Shown: in pieces, positions 43,201 to 53,489 of the stretch
Layout of the letters: every line of letters starts with the position of its first letter
Numbering within the stretch: position 1 is the stretch's first letter
Source: Globodera rostochiensis
Taxonomy: Eukaryota > Nematoda > Chromadorea > Rhabditida > Heteroderidae
Reading direction: 5' to 3'
Assembly (NCBI GenBank): GCA_018350325.1
Contig: JAEVLN010000010.1
Location: forward strand, 1,674,001-1,738,000
Length of the DNA: 64,000 bases
The notes under the pieces: model-generated
Told to the model about the DNA's origin: nothing
Databases searched by the model: none
Seen by the model: only the letters and a program-made list of their open reading frames with translations
Translations under genes and position numbers: made by a program

Positions 43201-44391
43201 AAAACTTCGGATGATTTTTCTCAGCATAAGTCATTAAATATTCGATTTTTTTTCCTCGGCGGCGCTTATCGGCACCGCCGAACCCCCACCCCTTCTCTCA
43301 AAAATATTTTAGGAAACTAATGCGCAAAAAAGAAACAAAAAATTACTCTGATGTAAGTGTTAGAAAGAGATTTAAAAAATTATTCAATTTTGATTTAATT
43401 TTAGAAAGACGCCACATCAAGATCGGAAAAAAATTAGTTTTAATTTTTCGAAATCTAGAAAACTAAATTGATTTTTAAATAATGCGGTTAACCGCGGATA
43501 ACCGCGGGCGGTTAACGGTTATTCTTTTTATCGAAAATACGATCAAATTCCATAAATTCTAAATTCATTTTAATTAAAATAAAGTGAACGTTAAAATATT
43601 AATTAAAAATAATTTTTTTTTAAAACAATTAAATGATAATTTACTTGAAATTCCAAATTGCTTTTTCCAATTATAAATTGTTGCACGAGAAACTCCCAAT
43701 TTTTGCGCAATTTTTTTATCAACATTTTTCACATGGTAAGACATTCCTTCGGCCCGCGTTTTGAATTTGTTTTTTATTTTATCAAACTCCGCAATTATTT
43801 CTTGTTTTTCTACTTCCGAATAAATTTTCCAAACATCTTAAATCAATTCTTATTAAAATTATTACCGATATTTTACCTTTTTGTGATTTTGAAGAGCTTT
43901 CCTTCAAATTCGAATTATCAAAAATCGAATACGAATCCGTGCTATGTTCTACTCCATCCTTCCCATTACCAAATTCTTCTTTTTCAGAGATACGTTCAAA
44001 TTCCATAAATTCTAAATTCATTTTAATTAAAATAAAGGAAATATTTAAAAGTACCGGATTTAACCCGTTTTTCAACATTCTCTTCCTTTACAGTTTTGTT
44101 TAATGCGATTTTTTGCTGTCTTTCGTTCAAAAATTGATCAAATTCGTCATAATCATTTGGTTCATCTTTCACAACAATTTCTTTTTTAATTTTCCCAATT
44201 TTTTGACTGATAAAATCGTCGTTTAAATTTGTTCGTAATGTTTCTACACTTTTGCCGGATTTTGTGCCATATTTTTCACTTTTCTGCCACAATTCATCAA
44301 ATATATCATTATGTTCTTCATCAAATGCATTTAATTGCAAAATTTGGCAATTGAGAAAAACAAAAAAAATAAAATAATGAAAACAAAACAT
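40249..44391 (-). CDS. Secreted HTH-module protein, gene A (634 aa)
   Basis: Ten exons by my model: 44055-44391, 43877-44011, 43645-43836, 42013-42204, 41585-41962, 41372-41539, 41001-41192, 40787-40948, 40401-40443 and 40249-40354, totalling 1905 bases. Exon 1 has a signal peptide of about 22 residues ending LQLNA, then an acidic/lysine region (EIVVKDEPNDYDEF). Exon 2 is acidic and serine-rich. Exons 3-8 encode HTH modules: type alpha (EVEKQEIIAEFDKIK, then IAQKLGVSRTTLYNWK) and type beta (YTDAEKVELLKNF, ENPQLRNDEIAQML, then YSWKR). Exon 5 (378 bp) holds two fused modules. The first eight junctions are all phase 1. The tail (DIPWKWNDFRRKRNERIGK) is basic. The HTH shape is like that of transposase or homeodomain-like DNA-binding helices. 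A secreted DNA-binding protein is inferred; no family name is known to me. Confidence 0.75.
42205..43644. repeat. Insertion-rich intron 3 of gene A
   Basis: This 1.4-kb intron holds palindromic TTAACCGCGG clusters (42275-42400 and 43483-43520), a tRNA-like segment (GCGGCTTAGTGGTGAAAC then GGTTCAAGCCCC, 42491-42557), a GTCCCGGT cluster and GTCGACGAAATGTC repeats (42670-42770), and an AACCGGAACCGCGG cluster (42870-43045). At about 43537-43590 a stranded copy of the start of exon 2 remains (CAAATTCCATAAATTC). All long frames here are repeat shadows. Confidence 0.65.
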
Positions 44392-44526
44392 AAATAGCGC
44401 AGAATAAGTAAACTGAAGGAAAAAAAAAATTAAAAATTAATAAATTTGTAAAATATTATTTTAAATGGAAAAGCATAGAATATATTTTTATATTTGATTT
44501 GAATAACTTGTATTATAACACAAATA

Positions 44527-44647
44527 CCGTATTTTCTCATAAGTTTTCTCACCTTCTGGCACTAAATGTGTGGGGAAAATACAGTTAAAGGCCTGTATAC
44601 AGAAAGTTTTGACCCTGTATTCTTACTGTTCTAATGAGAAAATACGG
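44527..44647. mobile_element. 121-bp inverted-repeat element
   Basis: CCGTATTTTCTCAT (44527-44540) is the exact reverse complement of 44634-44647. It sits in AT-rich intergenic DNA upstream of gene A. No convincing target duplication was found. Confidence 0.5.
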
Positions 44648-45957
44648 CAGCCATTTTCAACCAAATCATCGAAAAATGATCTGAGTAAGAAAAATAACAA
44701 TAAATGATAACGATTTTTAAAATTAATAAAAAAATCTTATTTAATATATATTTATATATATGCAAGGATTTATCCGAATACCAAAAAAATGTCCGGAAAT
44801 CCTGACTAATAGAAATATAAATGTGTTATTTAAAAACAATATGCGTTAATAAAAAACGGAAATTAAATTTTGTCAACAAAATTTGTAGCGAAAATATTGC
44901 TGGCTTTAATTTGCAAACAAATTTTTACAAATCAATAAATCGATTTTCTAATATTCCTTTGTTTGCTGTTGATTGATGTGGTGATAGAATAACCACAACT
45001 GTAACACTAATGATTAGGGTTGGACAAAACCGGATATTATCCGGGTCCCCCGGATACCGGATAGCTCAAAAACACCCGGATATCCGTCCGGATACCGGAT
45101 AATTTGGCTGGGCTTGGTCCAAGACCCGGATAATTTTACCCCAAAAATTTCCAAAAACACCCGGATACCCGTCCCGGATAACCCGGGTTTGTCCAACCCT
45201 ACTAATGATAATCACTTTAAGTAGACAATTAATTAGAAGGAAAGGTGGACTTATTTTCTAGTGTGTAAAAATGCTAAATTTCGCCAAAATTTTTAATTTG
45301 CTCAAAGCATATTATTGTTGTAATTAAAGCTCAATCAATTATACACAACATCCGCCAAGAAAATAACACATAATAGAAAATAAAGAACCAAATACATCAA
45401 TTTTTCCGGTGCAAAAGTATTGCATAGCAAAACTTCCGGCTCGAATTTTAATTCTTAAATTAAAATTTTTTTAATATTATTTATATCGGAGATGCAGGGA
45501 ATTAATGCCAAAAAAAATGTTCGGAATTCATGACGAAATAAAAATATGCGTTTATTTAAAAAAATGGAAATTAAAAGAAACATTTAATTTTGCCAACAAA
45601 ATTGTAGTAAATAACAAATAAACAAAAAAAAATGATATGGCTTTCATCTGCAAGCAAATTCTAACAAATCATAAATCGATTTTCTAATATTCTGTTGATG
45701 GATGTGGAGATAGAATAGTCACAATTGTAACACGTACGGAAACCACCTTTGAAGTCGTTTTTACCGCGGTAAAAACCGGTAAAAATTCACGGTAAATTTA
45801 CCGATTTACCGTAATCGGTCGTTTTGGGCCACTAACGGTAATTACCGGTTTTACCGTTACCGTTACCGGAAAATTCCATTTGCCGAACACTACTTTGAAG
45901 TGTCCCTTTCAGTGGAGACGCAGTTATCCACTGATTAAAAAGTTAGACACTTTAGTC
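44648..45957. other. AT-rich intergenic DNA with repeats
   Basis: Contains the MITE at 45015-45201 and, at 45760-45890, a cluster of TTTACCG/CGGTAAA motifs. A duplicated AT-rich segment is seen around 44760-44960 and 45470-45730 (AATAAATCGATTTTCTAATATTC type). No gene is supported. Confidence 0.45.
45015..45201. mobile_element. hAT-like MITE with perfect 8-bp target duplication
   Basis: 14-bp perfect inverted ends TAGGGTTGGACAAA and TTTGTCCAACCCTA, flanked by CTAATGAT at 45007-45014 and 45202-45209. Interior: repeated CCGGATA and GGATATCC-type motifs. Confidence 0.88.
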
Positions 45958-46657
45958 CAGGGGTGCCATTTGTCTTTTTTTTAAAGATTTGTCCTTTTTT
46001 GAGGTACCCCCATCTTTAAAATTTTAAGTGTCCTTTTTTTAAAGATTTGTCCTTTATTTAGGCTACACATCCTTTTTTGTCCTTTATTTGAGTTTTCTGG
46101 AGCTTTTTGAAGGATTTTTTGTTTAAATTTTGAATAATCTTTAGACAGATAGCCAAATTTGTTAATTTTAAAGCATTTTTCGCATTCTGTTGTGAATTTT
46201 CGCTTGAAAAATGTCCAAAATGCAACAATATTTGTTCATTTTTATCCAAATTCTGATTTTGCTGATTTTCAGGATAATACAAATTTTTGGACCAATTTCT
46301 TAGCAAATTGAGTCGAAAATCAAAAAAATTTTCTCGGCGGAGACTATCGGCACCCCAGACCCCTCCCCCCCCCCCCCACTAAAGCAGAATTCGCGAAAAA
46401 AATTTGCATTTTTGAAAAGCAAAAATCGCCAAAATTTTCTAAAATCCATGAGACCAATTTCCAAGCACAAATTGTTGAAAAAAATTGTCGGTGAAGAGAA
46501 ATATAGTTAAAAACTCACATTTCATGCAAAAAATAAAAATTTACTGCATTTTTGAACATTTTGTAAAGTGTCCCTTTTTTGCAAGCAAAATGCCAACAAA
46601 ATCTTTTTTTTTGACCTTCACTGTCCTTATTTTGCAAAATTTTTGTTGGCACCCCTG
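45958..46657. mobile_element. 700-bp non-autonomous hAT-like element
   Basis: Ends CAGGGGTGCCA and TGGCACCCCTG, flanked by a perfect 8-bp duplication CTTTAGTC (45950-45957 and 46658-46665). CAGGGGTG ends with an 8-bp duplication are diagnostic of hAT elements. The interior is AT-rich with TGTCCTTTTTT runs and no transposase. Confidence 0.88.
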
Positions 46658-46665
46658 CTTTAGTC

Positions 46666-47205
46666 CAAAGCTCATAACTTCTTTTGGAGTTGAGACCGAC
46701 AAAAAATGTTATCTGATTCGTGCGGTAGGCTTAGAATGAAGTCGAATGGTATACAATTTGTTGTCTAATTTGGTGAGGTAATATACCTATTCTAGAAATT
46801 TAGCGCAGATTGACTTTTGGATCATCCTGTAATGGAGGGGAAGCATTTGCTGGGGTAAAATGTTTGCCGGATTTGGTGCCAAAATTATCATTTTTCTGTC
46901 ACAATTCAGCAATTATATCATCATTATTAGGGCTAAGATTTTTAGGCTCGAAGAAACCTCGAAATAGGCTCCAAAACCTCTAGTTTATAAGCAAAAATAG
47001 GCTCGAAGAAAAATGGGTTAAAAATGTCAATAATGGTATTTTAGGTTCGAAAAGTCCGAACTAGGCTTTTTAGGCTCGTTAAAACAAAGAAATTTCGGGT
47101 TAAAACATTTTTTCGTGCATAACTCGTCAAAACAAAGTTACAGAAAAAAATAGGCTTAAGCCTAAAAATTTTACTATTGCATTATCGTAAAATGTGGTCA
47201 TAAAA
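46666..47205. other. AT-rich intergenic DNA
   Basis: Around 46935-47160 repeated TTAGGCTCGAA and TTAGGCTT motifs occur. Similar TAGGCTTG and AAAAGGCTC motifs appear near 56850-56900. No exon is supported. Confidence 0.45.
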
Positions 47206-50200
47206 TTAGGGAATAAAGGTATAGCATTTGTGTGGAATTTTTCCAATGCGTTCATTTCTTTTCTTTCCGAAAACATTCCATTTCCACGGTATATCATTTA
47301 GAGAATTAGCAGATGAAGTTGAGCGTTCAGAACTGTGAATTTTTTTAAATTTAAATTTAATTTTAATAATTAAATTACCCGCCATGGCGCTGATTGTCAA
47401 TTAGTCCGCCATCGTCCACTTAATATCATTTAATTAATTTATTCTTACAAGTGAGCCCGGAATTTGGCTATACTCGCGATCGGAAACCGGAATTCCAGAG
47501 ACAGCCGGTTTTCGGACTACCGAATCCAAACAAGAATCGATTCAATAATATCTCTACACGTCAACAGAATGCCCGCTTCAAAAATTCCCCCCCCCCTTAA
47601 ATAAAATGGCAAAATTCATCACTGACTTAGGCCTAAGCCTAACAAACCCCAGGTCTCTAACTTTTCCTAAGGATAATTTAATCCGCAGCTACCTGTCCAA
47701 AGCTACGCATTTTTTCACCCTAGAAACATACATTTAAAATTTTAATTATTCAAAATTAAAAAAAAAAAAAATGTTGTCGGGACCGCAATTCCACACGATT
47801 GCCGAATTCTTTCTCTAAACCCATAGTGTCAACAAAAGCACGGTCACTCGGGAACTTAAAAAGAGCGCCCGGACAATTGGACATTGGACAATCCGACAGA
47901 AGTAGACAATCGGACAGTTAACAAATTTAAAAAAAACAATTTTTGGTAAGACGGGACCTTGCCTCTGTAGAATGAATGGCTCGGGTTAAAATCCCATATT
48001 TACTGAACATGAATTTCATTTAATTGGATCAGGCATTCTGTGTGTATCCATGGGAAATGAATGGAGGGAAAAATTTTGGCTTATTCAAAGGGATTGGTTG
48101 CCGACTGTCAAAACAAATTGACAAGAAAATAAATTATGGAGTTTTTTAACACCGCGCCATTCAAATAGTAGCGGTAAGGACAAAAAAATGTTCACGGCGT
48201 AGCGGCGCACAACTACCAAAATTACAGAATACCGTAAACACACATTTAATCCCTCATGGGGGATTATTTTTCAACCTACTCAGAGAGGTGGGGGATTATT
48301 GGATGTTGGGGGATTATTGGATGTTGGGGGATTAAAAGAGTGTTTACTGGACTCCAGGGGCCCTTTGCTCGTCTTGGGGTTAAGTTAACCCGGGTTAACG
48401 CCTTAACTCTGGCATGACCCCATTGATTTTTGTGGAAATGTATTATTTTCTGTGTGGTTAATTTGGAGTCAAGGGCCTGGCCTATGCCAAGCCCTACAAA
48501 ATTTGTAGATAGTCCAGGAGTTGCGTGCCATCCAGAAAAATGATCAAAAATAAATTTTTTTTAATGTTTTGTCGGCAATGGATTAAAATTTTAATTAACA
48601 AATCAAACCTTTAAATTGCCGTTTCCAACGATTTATGGTTGTCATGGGGATGTTCAACCTTTGTGCAATTTCTTCTTTATTCATTTTTGGATTCTTTTCT
48701 TCAATTTTGTAAAATTGTTTCATAAACTCTGCCTTCTTCGCCTCAGTGTGTTTCTTTCGGTTTTCTGATTAAAAAAATTTAGTTTTGAAAATAAATTTTA
48801 TAAACAAATTTACTAGAGGCTCCAAATTGCTTTTTCCACCTATAAATTGACATACGAGAAACTCCCAATTTTTTTGCAATTTTTTCTTCGATTTTTTTGA
48901 TATGGTAAGACATTCCTTTGGCCCGGGTTTTGAATTTTTGTATTAATTTATCAAACTCCGCGATTATTTCTTGTTTTTCTACTTCAGACTTTCTAATGCC
49001 TTTTATCAAAACAAACAAGTCATTCAATTTTCATATTAAAATTAGAAATGGTTATATGAAATTATTTAAAGATATTTTACTTAAAAATTCGTTCAAATTT
49101 TTAAATAAACTTAAAAGACAATGAGCAAAATAAATTGTGAAAATTTTGTTCTGCGGAAATATATTTTTTTGTGATTAATGTTAAAATTACCAGGTTTTAT
49201 GCCTTTAGATTCCCTTTCCCAGAGACTCAAAGTTGTTTTGTCAATGTTCAACATTTTCGCAATTTCGTATTTACGGAGTTGAGGATTTTCCTTTTTGATT
49301 TTACAACATTTTTTCAACAATTCCACCTTTTCAGCGTCAGTGTGTTTCTTTTGGGGTTCTGGCAAAATTATGGTTTAATTACAAATAATTTTTTTTTAAC
49401 AAATTAAATGAAAAATTTACTTGAAACTCCAAGTTGTTTTTTCCAAAGATTAATTGTTCTAAGAGAAACTCCCAATTTTTGCACAATTTTTTCATTAATA
49501 TTTTCGTAAGGCATTCCTTTGTACCGGGCTTTGAATTCATTTTTTAATTTATCAAACTCCGCAATTATTTCTTGTTTTTCTACTTCTGTATAATTCTTGT
49601 TAATACCTTTAATCAAAAAATTTTCATATTAAAATAGAATGGGTTAAATTAAATTATTTAAACTATATTTTACTTTAAAATTAGTTCAAATTTTTAAATA
49701 AACTTAAAAGACAATGAGCAAAATAAATTGTGAAAATTTTGTTCTGCGGAAATATATTTTTTGCAATTTATATTAAAATTACCAGTTAAGCCTTTAGATT
49801 TCATTTCCCAGAGACCCAAAGTTCTTTTGTCAATGTTCAACATATTCGCAATTTCGAATTTACGGAGTTGAGGATTTTCCTTTTTGATTTTATAAAATTT
49901 TTTCAACAATTCCACCTTTTCAGCGTCAGTGTGTTTCTTTTGGGTTTCTGGCAAAATTATGGTTTAATTAAAATAATTTTTTGTTTAATAAATTAAATGA
50001 AAAATTTACTTGAAACTCCAAGTTGATTTTTCCAAAGATTAATTGTTCTAAGAGAAACTCCCAATTTTTTCTCAATTTTTTCATTAATATTTTTCATAGC
50101 GTAAGGCATTCCTTTATACCGGGATTTGAATTCTTTTTTTAATTTATCAGACACCGCAATTATTTCGTGTTTTTCTACTTCTGAATTAATTATTTTTCTA

Positions 50201-50914
50201 ATATCTTTAGCAAAAACATACAAATTTTCTTGTTTAGATTAGAAAAAAACGATATTTTTGTTTTTAAATTCAAATTTAAAAAATTAGTTCAAATTTTTAA
50301 ATCTCATAAAACAATAAATTTTTTCATAATATCCCTCCCCTTCCCCTTTTGAATTATTATTTTTATGCAAATACCAACAAAAAATAATTATTAACATTTT
50401 TACTTTGTGATTTTGAAGAGCTTTCCTTCAAATTCGAATTATTAAAAAGCGAATACGAATCCGTGCTTTGTTCTTCTCCATCCTTTCCATTATCAAATTC
50501 TTCTTTATCGGAGATATGATCAAATTCCATAAATTCTAATCATTTTTAATTAAAATAAAGGAAATATTTAAAAATACCGGATTTAACCCGTTTTTCAACA
50601 TTCTCTTCCTTTACAGTTTTGTTTAATACGATTTTTTGCTGGCTTTCGTTCGAAAATTGATCAAATTCTTCATAATCATTTGGTTCATCTTTCACAACAA
50701 TTTCTTTTTTAATTTTTCCAATTTTTTGACTGATTAAATTGACATTTGCATTTGTTCGTAATGTTTCTTCACATTTGCCGGATTTTGTGCCAATTTCTTC
50801 ACTTTTTTGCCACAATTCAGCAAATATATCATTATGTTCTTCATCCATTGCATTTAATTGCAAAATTTGGCAATTGAGAAAAACAAAAAAAATAAAATAA
50901 TGAAAACAAAACAT
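47206..50914 (-). CDS. Secreted HTH-module protein, gene B (563 aa)
   Basis: Ten exons by my model: 50578-50914, 50404-50535, 50010-50204, 49783-49947, 49421-49606, 49191-49358, 48814-48999, 48609-48764, 47379-47418 and 47206-47332, totalling 1692 bases. Exon 1 has the same length (337) and signal peptide as genes A and C. The six module exons alternate strictly alpha, beta, alpha, beta, alpha, beta: alpha has EVEKQEIIAEFDKLK and KLGVSRMSIYRWKKQ; beta has KKHTDAEKVELLKK, ENPQLRKYEIAKMLNID and SLWERESKG. All module exons are phase 1-1. Intron 8 is about 1.2 kb and holds repeats. The tail reads DIPWKWNVFGKKRNERIGK and then a gene-specific end. No stops or phase errors were found, so the gene looks functional. 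Confidence 0.75.
47419..48608. other. Repeat-bearing intron 8 of gene B
   Basis: Contains a poly-C run (47588-47597), TTAGGCCTAAGCC (47628-47640), a small inverted-repeat unit at about 48231-48350 (GTAAACACACATTTAATCCC against GGGATTAAAAGAGTGTTTAC, imperfect) enclosing GGGGGATTATT repeats, and a palindrome AGTTAACCCGGGTTAACG near 48382. No exon is seen. Confidence 0.5.
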
Positions 50915-51716
50915 AAATAGCGTAGAATAGGTAAACTGAAATTAATAAAAAAAAAATTTAATAATTTCAGAAATTTAAGTTTGTAAATATTATTTTAATG
51001 GAAAATCATAGAATTTATTTTTATATTTGAGCAGCTGTAAAAATTGATGTATTTGATTCATTATTTTCTATCATGTGAATGATTATCTGGGGGAGGGGAA
51101 TTATTTTCTTGGCGGATGTTGAGTATATCGATTGGGTTTAATTTGCAATAATAATCTGCTTTGAGCCAATTAAAAATTGTGGAGAAATTGTGCATTTTTG
51201 CACGTTACTCTTTAAGCATTTACTTTTACACCGGGGGGGGGGGTTCATGAAACGAAATCGGCGTTGGGGTTAACATACACCCCTAAAGATGGCATCATCG
51301 AGTGACAAAATTCATTTTTGCCGAGGATGTCTGTGGACTTGTGACCTTTTTGGTCAAAATTTTGTTTCTTTTATTCATACATTAAATCGATGGCCTAGTG
51401 GTTCGTCCGTTCGCAAGTCAAATATTTGGTTTGGTTTGAATCCTCTCAAAAACTTGTATTTTTGAAATTCTAAAAATTTTCCCATTTTTGGAGAACATAT
51501 AAAAACTAGAGTACGGACCAAACAAATAATTGTACAAAAAACCCAAATATTTGTACAAAAAATTGAACCCAAGAGTGATTTTTCATTCATTTTTACAAAA
51601 AGCTTTATAAGTAATTGATGGCTTAGTGGTTTGTCTTTTCGGTAATTCTTACGTTGTATTGGGTTCGAGTCCGTTTTAGTGCGAGCAGCTTATTTATCAT
51701 TATTCCTCTTCTCACA
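50915..51716. other. Intergenic with tRNA-like repeats
   Basis: A poly-G run lies at 51233-51243, followed by ACACCCCTAAAGATGG. Two tRNA-like units follow: TGGCCTAGTGGTTCG with GGTTTGAATCC (51390-51455), and TGGCTTAGTGGTTTGTC with GGGTTCGAGTCC (51619-51672). Neither folds well as a tRNA, so a SINE origin is likely. The minus-strand frame at 51375-51590 overlaps these. Confidence 0.45.
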
Positions 51717-52979
51717 TACCGTATAACCTAAAATAAAACCCCCGGGTGTTCTATTTTTCAACCCCTCCAAAAAGGGGTGTTCTATTTCAGGGGGGGGGGT
51801 TCTATTTTAGGGGGGGGGGGCTCTATTTTTCAACATCTTTTTTTCAGAATGTTAACAAAATTTGCACTTTTTGCACAAATTTTTGGAAAAATTTGGAAAA
51901 TTATGACATTTTTTCTGGCAAAATCAATGACAGAATAGAATTTATTGAAGCACAAAATTATTCGATATCTATGAGTTAGGTATTCATCAATTTTTCTGGT
52001 AAATGCTAAACCCCTGGTAAAAAATAGAAATTTATAGAAGTCTTCAACAATTTTTTGAAATTCCTTTTTTTTTGCTCAGCAAAATCGAAAAGGATTTTGG
52101 GGATTCTTCGAGCCTAGAAGTATTAGCCCTAGAAGTAAAGTTTAAAAAAATGCAGAAATTAGGGCATTTTTTACTTTTGAGATGGTTTCTCCATTTAAAA
52201 AAATTTAAAAGTTAGGTAATATATTTTTTGTCAAATTAATTTCCATAAAATAATTGATTTCTAATTTTAAATTGAACATAAAAAGTTTAAAAGTTATGGC
52301 GCTTTTTATTATTAGAGAAATTTATTTTGATTTCAAAAAAAATTTGAATCTGCCGATTCCGAACCCCGGACCAGAACACAAATATTTTTTCGAAAATCTA
52401 TTTTGGCCTCAAAATTGGGGACAACCCATCTCATCACTTCCCAACTCATCACCAATCAAGAAAGTTATTGCTCCGATCTTGATTGGTGATGCTGGGTCGT
52501 GATGAGTTGGGAAGTGATGAGATGGGGGGGGGGCTCAAAATCATTTAACAAAATTACAATGAAAAACAATTAATGCTGAATTCATACTTTTTCAATAAGG
52601 CCAATGTGGAGCGAGGCTCATAAAAACTCTTATTAGAGCGGGAATGAGAATTTATAGCTTTTTCAAATTTATTTTTTCTTTATAGGAATTTACTGAATTT
52701 TTAAAATTCATATCTTTGTTTAAAGTTGACCAATGCTTATAAACTTGGAGATAAAAATGGAGAAAATAAAGAGAATTTTACGCTAGAGAGTTATTTTACA
52801 AATTTGAAAAATCCAAAAAGTTATAGCCAATCTGCAAAAAAAAATATTCAAAAATTGGGGGGGGGTTCTAATTTAGGGGGGGGGGGGTATTTTTCAACCC
52901 CCCCCCAAAAAGGGGGGTTCCATTTCAGGGGGGGGGTTCTAATTTAGGGGGGGGGGGTTGTATTTTAGGTTATACGGTA
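51717..52979. mobile_element. 1.26-kb inverted-repeat element with poly-G subterminal tracts
   Basis: 51717-51735 (TACCGTATAACCTAAAATA) is the exact reverse complement of 52961-52979. If the outer TA is the target site, the ends are CCGTATAACC with TA duplication, as in Tc1/mariner-like elements. Both subterminal regions carry GGGGGGGTTCTATTTT-type blocks. No transposase is present. A long hairpin at 52424-52527 (CCCATCTCATCACTTCCC arms) lies inside. Confidence 0.65.
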
Positions 52980-53489
52980 CGCTTTCCCCCATTAGTAAAT
53001 TTTAAAATAATTTTCGAATATTTTTTAATAAAAAGGCGCAAAAAAAGTATTTTTGAAAAAATCAAAACATTTTTCTGAATTTTTCAACAAATTTTTTAAC
53101 AAAGATTGCTAAATTTTTATATTTTCTGAACTTTTTGGTTTAATTTTGTAACAAAGACTTGATTTTGTAAAAATTTATCTGGCGGCGCCAGCGGGTCTCT
53201 TCCATTCCTAAAAACTTCAAAAAAAGTACCGTAATTTTAAAATTTTGTTGCAAATCCTTTAACAAATTAAGTCAAAAATTCAAATTTTTTCTCGGCGGCG
53301 CCTATCGGCACCGCCGACCGCCACCCCCTAGTAAAGCAGAATTTGCAAAAACAAATTGGATTTCTGAAAATTCAAAAATGCAACACAATAAATTAAAAAC
53401 GAAATCATTTGTAATGTAATAAAAACAGAAAAATATGGAAACGTTTTACACAAATGAAAAAAATGCGGTCATAAATCAGGGCCTGAATT
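52980..53489. other. AT-rich intergenic DNA
   Basis: Includes CTCGGCGGCGCCTATCGG at about 53292, a motif also found near 4683, 43254 and 46332 beside CACCGCCGACC-like sequence, marking a dispersed repeat. No gene is seen. Confidence 0.4.
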
